Source of the DNA: Dehalococcoidia bacterium
GTDB taxonomy: Bacteria > Chloroflexota > Dehalococcoidia > Dehalococcoidales > E44-bin46
Direction: 5' to 3'
Length of the DNA stretch: 5,292 nt
NCBI GenBank assembly: GCA_020343755.1
Contig: CP070810.1
Location: 467,191-472,482, forward strand
Below, one piece after another: positions 1 to 5,292 of the stretch. The notes under the pieces are model-generated. The model had not been told where the DNA came from. It saw only the letters and a list, made by a program, of their open reading frames with translations, and made no database searches. Position numbers and translations under genes: made by a program. The stretch's first letter is position 1; each line of letters opens with the position of its first letter.

Positions 1-263
1 TCTATATATCCGCTGTAAGAATAGAAGACGGCCCCAGCCATTCCCATTATGAAGGCGGCAATGAGAAAGGAGTACAACTTTAATTGGAAAACATTTATCC
101 CAGAACTTGCAGCAGTGCTATCATTATCGCGAATTGCAGCCTTGCGATGGTACCCTGTTACTTTGGTGAACTCGTCCAAAATCTTACCCTTATCCCTCTT
201 TGAACACTGAAGATACCGCCACCGCACCGCTTCGGTGTATTCCCGTCTGCTTGTTCGTGTCAT
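1..263 (-). CDS. Chimeric ORF: transposase N-terminus fused in frame to LivM permease fragment (partial)
   Basis: Seen: reading leftward from an ATG at 263-261, 87 codons stay open to the window edge, so the 3' end is missing. Residues 1-45 (starting MTRTSRREYTEAV, with ILDEF and TGYHRKAAIR) resemble the N-terminal helix-turn-helix region of rve/integrase-type IS transposases. From about residue 43 the protein changes character: RDNDSTAASSGIN, then a hydrophobic stretch with AGAVFYSYSGYI. This matches the inner-membrane permease LivM of branched-chain amino-acid ABC importers, where a conserved R-(D/E)-(D/N)-(D/E)...A-GIN...KL...AF...GLAGA pattern occurs. The start is supported by AAGGGAGG four bases upstream. 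Inference: a deletion or recombination inside an inserted IS joined its 5' end to the middle of livM, with the junction near 126-140. The product lacks the transposase catalytic domain and the first part of LivM, so it is probably not a working transporter. An assembly chimera is the main alternative. Both halves are recognised from memory of the families, not from a search. Confidence 0.7.
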   Translation of the reverse strand, partial: MTRTSRREYTEAVRWRYLQCSKRDKGKILDEFTKVTGYHRKAAIRDNDSTAASSGINVFQLKLYSFLIAAFIMGMAGAVFYSYSGYI

Positions 264-276
264 GTTGCCTCCCTTG

Positions 277-377
277 GGTAACAGTTTTTATGAGGTAACA
301 ACACCATTTTCGGTAACAAAAATTATAAGTCAATTCGAGGGCTTGACAGAATCGGGCTTTCGTGGTATTAAGTAACA
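277..377 (-). repeat. Repeated TGTTACC motifs, putative IS terminal repeats
   Basis: The plus-strand heptamer GGTAACA (minus TGTTACC) occurs at 277-283, 294-300 and 312-318, so the copies start 17 and 18 bases apart, about 1.7 helical turns. A one-mismatch copy (AGTAACA) lies at 371-377. Regular spacing immediately upstream of a transposase start suggests transposase binding sites at the end of the element. They could instead be operator-like sites controlling the same start codon. Confidence 0.5.
322..327 (-). promoter_or_regulatory. Possible -10 box for the chimeric transposase/LivM ORF
   Basis: The minus strand carries a perfect TATAAT (327 to 322), about 59 bases before the ATG at 263. 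No good -35 sits 16-18 bases upstream; the nearest TTGACT directly abuts the -10. If active, it would be a promoter carried by the IS end that now reads into the livM remnant. Confidence 0.3.
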
Positions 378-510
378 CTAACTGCTCTCCTTTCCAAGCC
401 CCAGTGTGGTGTGGCACCAGCATTTGGGCAAGTGTTAGATAACTAAGTTAACCCCATGTGGCAAGTATTAGCGATGACATGTTTTGCTTGGACGAGGGCA
501 CAAAGCATAG

Positions 511-540
511 TTGACATTGTAAAAAATCAAACCCTATGTG
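511..540 (+). promoter_or_regulatory. Possible promoter for alanine dehydrogenase (distal)
   Basis: There is a perfect -35 hexamer TTGACA at 511-516. With an 18-base spacer the -10 would be TATGTG (535-540), which matches only the first three consensus positions. It would give a leader of roughly 130 bases before the gene. Support is the -35 alone. Confidence 0.3.
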
Positions 541-582
541 CTGTTGCGCGATAGGATGTGGCTAATGTGCCTTCAGGCGTCC

Positions 583-610
583 TTGCTGACGCTCCAGTAT
601 TAATTATAGC
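583..610 (+). promoter_or_regulatory. Possible promoter for alanine dehydrogenase (proximal)
   Basis: TTGCTG at 583-588, a 16-base spacer and TATAGC at 605-610 form a weak sigma-70-like pair (3/6 and 4/6 matches). It lies closer to the gene than the TTGACA candidate. Only one of the two need be real, and possibly neither is. Confidence 0.25.
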
Positions 611-663
611 TACGCTGGCGTTTATAACCAAAGGGGTAACAGCGACAAGGGGTGAGCAAGAAT

Positions 664-670
664 GAGGAGG
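664..670 (+). promoter_or_regulatory. Ribosome binding site that fixes the Ald start
   Basis: GAGGAGG lies eight bases before the ATG at 679, near-ideal spacing. The in-frame GTG at 652 has only GACAAGG just before it and would place this Shine-Dalgarno inside the coding region. The site therefore favours the ATG at 679. Confidence 0.8.
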
Positions 671-678
671 ATAAAGAA

Positions 679-1779
679 ATGATTATTGGTGTTCCTAAGG
701 AAGTGAAGACTGAGGAGTATAGGGTTGGTGCTCCACCTATGGCAGTGGAAGTGCTTACTAAAGCTGGCCACCAGGTGTTGGTTCAGACCACAGCTGGAGA
801 GGGAAGCGGTTTTGCTGATGAGGAATATATTAAGGTTGGAGCTACTATAGTTAAGAGTGCTGAAGAGCTCTATGACCGGGCGGAGATGATTTATCAGGTC
901 AAAGAACCTATCCCTAGTGAGTACCCACTGCTGAAGAAAGACCAAATCCACTTTCGCTATCTTCACCTCGCTGCTGAAGAAAAACTAACTCACGTACTTA
1001 TGGATAAAGGAGTAATTGCTATCGCCTTTGAGACAGTGGAGTTGCCCGATGGCAGCACCCCCTTGCTTAATCCAATGAGCGAGGTTGCCGGAATACTAGC
1101 TACTCAAGTAGCAGCTTGTTATCTTTGGAGAACGCATCAAGGCTGTGGGAAGCTGCTCGGTGGTGTCACCGGAGTACCACCTGCCACGGTAGCCATTCTT
1201 GGCGGTGGTATCGTTGGCACTAATGCCGCTAAGATGGCTCTCGGCCTAGGGGCTCATGTTATCATTATTGATAAAGATGTTAGTCGTTTGTCTTACTTGA
1301 GTGATATATTACACGGCCGTTTTGAGACATTGGCCTCAAATCCACGTACCATTGCCAATGCTATTAGAGAGGCAGATGTAGTCATTGGCGCTGTTCTAGT
1401 CAAAGGTGGAAGGGCGCCTATTCTGATTACTGAAGACATGGTCAAGACTATGAAACCGGGCTCGGTTATTATTGATGTTGCCATAGACCAGGGGGGGTGT
1501 GTTGAGACCTCCCATCCTACCTCACATAGTGACCCTATCTATATTGTTGATGATGTTATCCACTATTGTGTTACCAATATGCCGGGGATTGTCCCCCGAA
1601 CTTCTACTATTGCCTTATCCAATGCTACCTTACCCTATGCGTTAAAGCTAGCTAATTTGGGTTTCCGAGAAGCCATCGGGTCCGACGAGCCATTGAGGAA
1701 AGGGCTTAATGTGTTTGGTGGCAAAGTCACCAATAGATTTGTGGCTGAATCACTGGGTTTGGAATATACCCCCTTCTAG
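679..1779 (+). CDS. ald: Alanine dehydrogenase
   Basis: Catalyses reversible NAD-dependent oxidative deamination of L-alanine to pyruvate and ammonia in the cytoplasm, linking amino-acid use to pyruvate and NADH. The protein is 366 residues, close to the usual ~371, and begins MIIGVPKEVK as is typical of the family. Residues known to matter in Ald fall at the expected numbers: R15, K75 (in QVKEP), H96 (in YLHLAAE) and D270 (in VAIDQGG). The Rossmann glycine motif GGGIVG is at 175-180, and D198 at the end of the second strand favours NAD over NADP. The C-terminus ends GLEYTPF, also typical. One oddity is RVGAPP at 15-20, where many homologues have RVALTP. The start is chosen from the GAGGAGG site; a GTG at 652 would add nine residues (MSKNEEDKE) that homologues lack. 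It runs in the same direction as the broken hydroxyacid dehydrogenase gene, but a terminator candidate lies between them. Confidence 0.95.
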   Translation: MIIGVPKEVKTEEYRVGAPPMAVEVLTKAGHQVLVQTTAGEGSGFADEEYIKVGATIVKSAEELYDRAEMIYQVKEPIPSEYPLLKKDQIHFRYLHLAAEEKLTHVLMDKGVIAIAFETVELPDGSTPLLNPMSEVAGILATQVAACYLWRTHQGCGKLLGGVTGVPPATVAILGGGIVGTNAAKMALGLGAHVIIIDKDVSRLSYLSDILHGRFETLASNPRTIANAIREADVVIGAVLVKGGRAPILITEDMVKTMKPGSVIIDVAIDQGGCVETSHPTSHSDPIYIVDDVIHYCVTNMPGIVPRTSTIALSNATLPYALKLANLGFREAIGSDEPLRKGLNVFGGKVTNRFVAESLGLEYTPF

Positions 1780-1806
1780 CCCTAAATGAAGGGGCTTTTG
1801 TTATTT
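1769..1806 (+). terminator. Probable rho-independent terminator after ald
   Basis: Two alternative short stems overlap the stop codon region: CCCCTT (1770-1775) with AAGGGG (1789-1794), or AGCCC (1778-1782) with GGGCT (1792-1796). The second is followed directly by a T-rich tail, TTTTGTTATTTATT. The stems are only 5-6 bp, so efficiency is uncertain, but position and tail fit a terminator that isolates ald from the next gene. Confidence 0.5.
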
Positions 1807-1944
1807 ATTGTATGAAGCGAGTTTTGACTGTAGCCGGTGCATCTCTGGATGATGGGGCAAAGTAACCGCCTTCATTTGGAATGAGGGAGATTTTGCTACA
1901 ACTTAGCCGAAGATTTATTCAAGAATTATTTAGACGAGGGAGAA

Positions 1945-2948
1945 ATGAAACTAAAGGTTTTTGTAACGAGGAGCGTCCTTAGCAAACTTGCTCCGGATGA
2001 TTTCAATCTGTTGGAGACAGAGTGTAATTTAGAGGTATTCCCCCACGACAGAATTATTCAAAAAAATGAACTTATAGAAGGGGAGAAAGATAAAGACGGT
2101 ATCCTTATTTCTGTTGGCGACCCCTTCATTGATAAAGAGGTAATTGAGGCAGGGAAAAATTTAAAAATAATCGCCAACGTAGGCGTAGCATTTAGTGGCA
2201 TTGATATTGAGGCGGCTACTTCAAGGGGGATATTTGTTACCAATACTCCCTCTGAAGATATTGCAGCCGCTGTAGCTGAAGCGACTTGGGCTCTGCTGTT
2301 GGCGGTAGCCAAACGAATTGTTGAAGGAGATAAAGATGTCAGAGCCGGCCGATTTAGAGGCTGGGGGCCAGCCGATTATATAGGAGCTGACATTATTGGC
2401 AAAACCCTGGGCATTGTTGGACTAGGCAGAATAGGCAAAGAAGTAGCCAAAGGGCACGGGGATGGGATTTGAGGCTTTTGTATTATAATGTGATTACGAT
2501 AGACCCTAAAATAGAAGAAGAATTAGGGGTTAAAAGAGTCTCCTTAGAAACGTTGCTTAAGGAATCAGATTTTATTAGCTTACATTGTCCGTTAATCCCC
2601 GGAAAGACCTACCACCTCATCGGAGAGAAGGAATTGTCTTTAATGAAACCTTCGGCTTATCTTATTAATGTATCCCGAGGACTAGTTGTTGATGAAAAAG
2701 TGCTGGTTAAATTTCTTCAAGAAAAGCGTATAGCCGGAGCCGCCCTAGATGTTTATGAGAATGAGCCTCGCCTCACTGAAGGTTTGGCTGACCTTGATAA
2801 CGTAATTCTTACTCCTCATCTGGCAAGTGCAAGTCCAAGAGCCAGAAGGTCATACGTTGCTTTGGCCATAAAAAATCTGTTAGCCGGACTTCGAGGGGAG
2901 ATTCCACCAAACCTAGTAAATGAGGATGTGATAAAGAGCCGAGCCTAG
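1945..2948 (+). pseudogene. D-2-hydroxyacid dehydrogenase, glyoxylate/hydroxypyruvate reductase-like, frameshifted
   Basis: When intact this family reduces 2-oxo acids such as glyoxylate or hydroxypyruvate with NAD(P)H. Starting at ATG 1945 after GAGGGAG, the first frame covers the N-terminal substrate domain (GVAFSGIDIEAAT, VTNTPSEDIAAAVAEATWALLLA), a GRFRGWGPADY segment typical of GyaR, and the Rossmann motif GLGRIGKEVAK, then stops at 2470-2472. The rest continues in the -1 frame. Adding one base to the AAAGGG run at 2449-2454 gives AKRARGWDLRLLYYN, exactly the family pattern, and a 334-residue protein of normal length. In that numbering the catalytic triad is R245 (VSRG), E274 (ENEP) and H292 (TPHLAS), all present. 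The downstream half has only a TTG start at 2469 without a good ribosome site, and half a nucleotide-binding fold. Everything except one base is conserved, so this is either a very recent mutation or a sequencing error. SerA-like phosphoglycerate dehydrogenase is less likely because there is no ACT-domain extension. Confidence 0.88.
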
Positions 2949-3018
2949 TCCGGCATATCCGTAATAAGGGGGATGTCCCTAGAACAAGCGTAGCTCACCA
3001 TTTTTATCAGCCCAGGCT

Positions 3019-4899
3019 TTACTCTCCCCGGTAATCATGACGCTTAAAACTAAGAACTCTTTTAGATTCTAAACCATCAAGGCCTAATTCTTTGAGTTTA
3101 CCTCTTGTTGGAATACCATTGACCCAGCCCTTCGTCTCCCAATACTCCTTTAAGATCGCCTGCCACGGCGGTACCTGGCCGGCAGCCCCACCCTCCTTGT
3201 GGGGGATGGTAAGACGTTCTGGCATCACATTCTCTTTCTCAGGCACAAGTCCGTTTTCCAGGTTAAACATTTGTTGCAGACACACGATGCGCTCGCCTAT
3301 CTTCTGAGCTTCTTCTGGTGTTATATCCCAGCCGGTTATGGCATTCAGTATATTAACCTGGTCGGCTAACGACACATCGGAGAAGAAATAGAAGAAGCAC
3401 CAAGTGAGACTGTTCCAAAATTGTTGGATATCTTGGTAGATAGCGCCAACATATCCCTTCTGGGTCGCGTCAAACTTGTCTATTGATTCGCTAATGCCCA
3501 ATTCAGGCAGGAGAACATCTAGCTCCATCGCTTCGGCAAACCCGTGTATGTGGCATGAGCCCCTTGTCGAGGCAATAGTGGTTATTGTTTCACCGAAGTA
3601 AGCTCTTGGGTCGTGTGCCGCCACAGCTTGCCCCATTGCTTCTACAGAATATAGCTTAGACGCCGGTACTCTCTCAACACAGGCCCTTAACCCTTCAGCC
3701 AGTAGGTCTCCAATGCCATCTCTCTTAGCTATCTTCTCCGTCATTTCAACTAAAGCTTCTCCGCTACCCCACTTTAGCTCTACCCCATCTGTATCTTCTT
3801 TGGTTATCAACCCGTTTTCGTAACATTCAAACGCCCAAGCCAGTACCCCACCAAGCTCAATGGTATCCATTCCATAGCGGTTACAGAGGTCATTGGCTAT
3901 AACAATGGCACCCAGGTCATCAATCAGGAGGTCTGAGCCAATCATAGCCAGGGTTTCATACTCTGGGCCACTCGTCTCAGATTTGTAATTGGGGTTGGTA
4001 ATCCTTCTATGGCACCCCATCACACAATACGGGCAAGCCCATCCCTTGATTTGGAGCTCTTCTGTGTATCTTGGTGTTCCTATTTTGCTCACTTGAGGCC
4101 AGGTATCTTGCGCCCAGTTCTTCATCGGTAGCAGCCCATTTTCTTCCCTAGGGACAGTTGACGATGGCTGACCATGCTCGCTATTTGTTTTGGTAAATTC
4201 TGCCGCCTTAACCTTCTTTAGGACATCCTTATAGACATCCTTAAGCTTATCAGGGTTAGCGACGGGTGGTTTAAGCGTTCCTCTCACTACCAATGCCTTC
4301 AAATTCTTCGACCCCATTACTGCCCCCAGTCCACACCGGCCGAAAAACCCATGTTTGTCGTTCACTATGCAGGCATATTTCACCAAGTTCTCCCCAGCCG
4401 GACCTATAGAGCTCACCGCAGCCCTGGTATCGCCAACCGCCTCTTTTAGCGCATCTACCGCCTCAACAGTCTCCAGTCCCCAAAACTTACTGCCGTCTCT
4501 AATCTCGACTCTACCGTCATTAATCCATAAGTAAACCGGCCTCTTGGCTCTTCCAGTGATAACTACGGCATCAAAGCCAGCTCGTTTAAGTTCGGGGCCG
4601 ATATGGCCTCCCCCATTACTCTCCCCCCAGTACTCGGTGAGTGGTGATTCGGCCGAAACAGTGCACCTCCCAGCGCTGGCGATATTCGTTGCCTGATACG
4701 GCCCGGTAGCAAAGACAAGCACATTACCCGGTCCAAGAGGGTTGGTATTTTTGGTCACCCTTTCGTAGATGATTCTTGTGGCTAGGCCAACGCCTCCCAG
4801 ATACTTTCTGGCGAGGCTGTCATCAAATGTCCCTACGCTCGTTTCTTCACTGGACAAATCTACCCATAAAATCTTTCCCCAGTATCCTCCTTTCAACAT
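3019..4899 (-). CDS. Tungsten-type aldehyde:ferredoxin oxidoreductase family protein
   Basis: AOR enzymes oxidise aldehydes to carboxylic acids and reduce ferredoxin, using a bis-pterin tungsten cofactor and one 4Fe-4S cluster, in the cytoplasm of anaerobes. The 626-residue protein shows the N-terminal AOR domain (MLKGGYWGKILWVDLSS; GRCTVSAESPLTEYWGESN near 77-95; GLGAVMGSKNLKALVVRGT near 190-208). Cluster ligands are C289, C292 and C296 (CPYCVMGC) plus C501. E313 in GPEYET, the HDPRA stretch at 429-433 and H450 in RGSCH correspond to conserved active-site regions. The first pterin-site motif is NRYGMD (340-345). The second, usually DxxGLC, is here NSLTWC (496-501), a departure that suggests a non-classical subfamily. 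AAGGAGG nine bases upstream supports the ATG at 4899. The gene converges on the hydroxyacid dehydrogenase and follows an aminotransferase on the same strand. The exact substrate is not readable from sequence; genes of this family are also annotated for other aldehydes and for unknown functions. Confidence 0.93.
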   Translation of the reverse strand: MLKGGYWGKILWVDLSSEETSVGTFDDSLARKYLGGVGLATRIIYERVTKNTNPLGPGNVLVFATGPYQATNIASAGRCTVSAESPLTEYWGESNGGGHIGPELKRAGFDAVVITGRAKRPVYLWINDGRVEIRDGSKFWGLETVEAVDALKEAVGDTRAAVSSIGPAGENLVKYACIVNDKHGFFGRCGLGAVMGSKNLKALVVRGTLKPPVANPDKLKDVYKDVLKKVKAAEFTKTNSEHGQPSSTVPREENGLLPMKNWAQDTWPQVSKIGTPRYTEELQIKGWACPYCVMGCHRRITNPNYKSETSGPEYETLAMIGSDLLIDDLGAIVIANDLCNRYGMDTIELGGVLAWAFECYENGLITKEDTDGVELKWGSGEALVEMTEKIAKRDGIGDLLAEGLRACVERVPASKLYSVEAMGQAVAAHDPRAYFGETITTIASTRGSCHIHGFAEAMELDVLLPELGISESIDKFDATQKGYVGAIYQDIQQFWNSLTWCFFYFFSDVSLADQVNILNAITGWDITPEEAQKIGERIVCLQQMFNLENGLVPEKENVMPERLTIPHKEGGAAGQVPPWQAILKEYWETKGWVNGIPTRGKLKELGLDGLESKRVLSFKRHDYRGE

Positions 4900-4908
4900 T
4901 GTAATAAG

Positions 4909-4915
4909 CCTCCTT
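4909..4915 (-). promoter_or_regulatory. Ribosome binding site of the AOR gene
   Basis: The minus strand reads AAGGAGG here, nine bases before the ATG at 4899-4897. It agrees with the N-terminus MLKGGYWGKI, which is where AOR-family proteins usually begin. Confidence 0.8.
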
Positions 4916-4932
4916 TCTCCAGTTCACTAAAG

Positions 4933-4966
4933 GGGGGCAAGGCTTTATCTATGTGCGCTTGCCCCC
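4933..4966 (-). terminator. GC-rich hairpin between aminotransferase and AOR genes (terminator or leader structure)
   Basis: A perfect 9-bp inverted repeat, GGGGGCAAG (4933-4941) and CTTGCCCCC (4958-4966), has a 16-base loop. Read on the minus strand, the stem is followed by one more C and a short TTTAG, so it is a weak rho-independent terminator at best. It ends 17 bases before the AAGGAGG site of the AOR gene. It could separate the two transcripts, act as partial read-through control, or stabilise the 5' end of AOR mRNA. Confidence 0.5.
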
Positions 4967-5035
4967 GAAGGCTGGAATTGGATTTCAAGTTATCAAGAGG
5001 TTATCCCAGCTAATTGAGTTATAATAGCCTGGTAA

Positions 5036-5292
5036 TCACACTGATTTAACTTCCTTCAGCACACTTAGAGTGACATCGAGCACCTTGTCTAATTCCGCCT
5101 CAGTTATGATAAAAGGAGGAACGATAGGCTGTCGCCTGGGATAGCCATCACAGGTGCCTAGCAGGACGCCTTTTTCTAGGCCCTTCGCGGCTAAGAAATC
5201 TCTAGCCTTGGCCGTTGCCGCTGGGTCATAGGGCTTTCCGGTAGTCTTATTGAGGGCAATGGCAAAAGACTGGTATAGACCCTTACCCGAAA
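5036..5292 (-). CDS. Class-III aminotransferase, C-terminal part (5' end beyond window)
   Basis: The last 84 codons of a gene running in from the right edge, ending at TGA (5038-5036). The sequence shows GLYQSFAIALNKTTGKPYDP, then AKARDFLAAKGLEKGVLLGTC, and ends with IVPPFIITEAELDKVLDVTL. This order (a small-domain strand, a P-(F/Y)-D/P turn, a helix, KG(L/V)LL, then PP-(F/L)-I-IT-E-E(I/L)-D) is the C-terminal domain of PLP-dependent class-III aminotransferases such as GABA, ornithine or beta-alanine:pyruvate transaminases. The catalytic lysine and cofactor site lie outside the window, so the substrate cannot be assigned. It would pass amino groups between an amino acid and a 2-oxo acid, which fits the neighbouring alanine dehydrogenase and AOR. 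Gap to the AOR start is 136 bases with a hairpin in between, so co-transcription is possible but not shown. Confidence 0.8.
   Translation of the reverse strand, partial: SGKGLYQSFAIALNKTTGKPYDPAATAKARDFLAAKGLEKGVLLGTCDGYPRRQPIVPPFIITEAELDKVLDVTLSVLKEVKSV

Larger units (their letters stand above)
129..377 (-). mobile_element. Insertion-sequence end remnant (5' end of rve-type transposase plus terminal region)
   Basis: The transposase-like codons end abruptly at about base 129. Upstream of their start codon lie several copies of TGTTACC read on the minus strand, as expected for the transposase-binding repeats in an IS terminus. The outer boundary is uncertain: it could be the TGTTACC ending at 318 or the TGTTACT ending at 377. 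I see no opposite end and no target-site duplication in the window, because the rest of the element has been replaced by livM sequence. The IS family cannot be named securely; the N-terminus suggests an integrase-catalytic-domain (DDE) transposase. Confidence 0.5.
378..678. other. Intergenic region between IS remnant and alanine dehydrogenase
   Basis: About 300 bases without a convincing gene. It holds the promoter candidates listed separately, a 5-bp hairpin TGGTG/CACCA with a TGG loop (407-419), a 5-bp pairing CCTAT (533-537) with ATAGG (551-555), and a patch rich in GCGT/ACGC inverted repeats (about 577-622). None is followed by a T-run or matches an RNA family I recognise. A further GGTAACA lies at 635-641 but is isolated from the IS repeats. 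Confidence 0.5.

Noticed and set aside
190..423. A 77-codon minus-strand open frame overlapping the IS remnant
   Set aside because: It overlaps the chimeric ORF in another frame, spans the IS terminal repeats and intergenic DNA, has no family-like motif, and has a poor ribosome site.
652..678. GTG at 652 as the start of alanine dehydrogenase
   Set aside because: The perfect GAGGAGG at 664-670 serves the ATG at 679, and homologues begin at MIIGVPKE.
622..966. A 114-codon minus-strand open frame antisense to ald
   Set aside because: It lies opposite clearly conserved ald coding sequence, and its translation is low-complexity L/S/H-rich, as expected of a shadow frame.
1812..1865. Mini-ORF of 17 codons (starts MKRVLTVAGAS) between ald and the hydroxyacid dehydrogenase
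   Set aside because: No Shine-Dalgarno, just downstream of the ald terminator, and too short to distinguish from chance.
1561..2250. Further TGTTACC/GTTACCAA occurrences in ald and the hydroxyacid dehydrogenase gene as distant IS ends
   Set aside because: They encode ordinary V-T-N codons in conserved protein positions and lack flanking repeat structure.
2446..2460. Programmed -1 ribosomal frameshift site
   Set aside because: The zero-frame context C-AAA-GGG does not allow good tandem re-pairing, and I see no obvious stimulatory pseudoknot. Simple base loss explains the data.
2949..3018. Bidirectional terminator between the convergent genes
   Set aside because: Only 3-4 bp stems (AGGG/CCCT at 2967-2980; AGC/GCT near 3009-3018) without T-runs.
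3092..3307. A 71-codon plus-strand open frame inside the AOR gene
   Set aside because: Antisense shadow of well-conserved AOR C-terminal coding sequence, with no supporting motif.

Overview
The window (5292 bases, about half G+C by eye) looks like accessory amino-acid and 2-oxo-acid metabolism from an anaerobic prokaryote. The strongest lineage clue is a tungsten-type aldehyde:ferredoxin oxidoreductase, a family mostly found in anaerobes. Strong Shine-Dalgarno sites before most genes and bacterial-type Ald and GyaR-like proteins favour a bacterium. Chloroflexota (Dehalococcoidia-like), Deltaproteobacteria-like or clostridial hosts are all possible, and I cannot choose between them from sequence alone.

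Layout from left to right. Bases 1-263 (minus) hold an open-ended chimeric reading frame. Its first ~45 codons look like the N-terminus of an rve/integrase-type transposase, and it continues in frame into a fragment of a branched-chain amino-acid ABC permease (LivM). Directly upstream, repeated TGTTACC motifs (277-377) look like the end of the insertion sequence. Bases 378-678 are intergenic, with one or two possible promoters. Bases 679-1779 (plus) encode an apparently intact alanine dehydrogenase, followed by a plausible terminator. Bases 1945-2948 (plus) encode a GyaR-like D-2-hydroxyacid dehydrogenase broken by a single-base frameshift near 2449-2454. Converging on it is a 626-residue AOR-family oxidoreductase (4899-3019, minus). 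Upstream of AOR on the same strand, a 9-bp GC-rich hairpin (4933-4966) separates it from the 3' end of a class-III aminotransferase (5292-5036, minus, cut by the window edge).

How the genes may work together (inference): the aminotransferase and alanine dehydrogenase move amino groups and make pyruvate and NADH. The hydroxyacid dehydrogenase would reduce glyoxylate, hydroxypyruvate or a related 2-oxo acid. The AOR would oxidise aldehydes, for example those derived from 2-oxo acids, and reduce ferredoxin. The LivM remnant hints that an amino-acid importer once lay nearby. This fits amino-acid fermentation, but no gene here fixes the substrate.

I did not find a clearly new multi-gene system. 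The items most worth checking are the transposase-LivM fusion, the precisely locatable frameshift, and the changed second pterin-site motif in the AOR protein.
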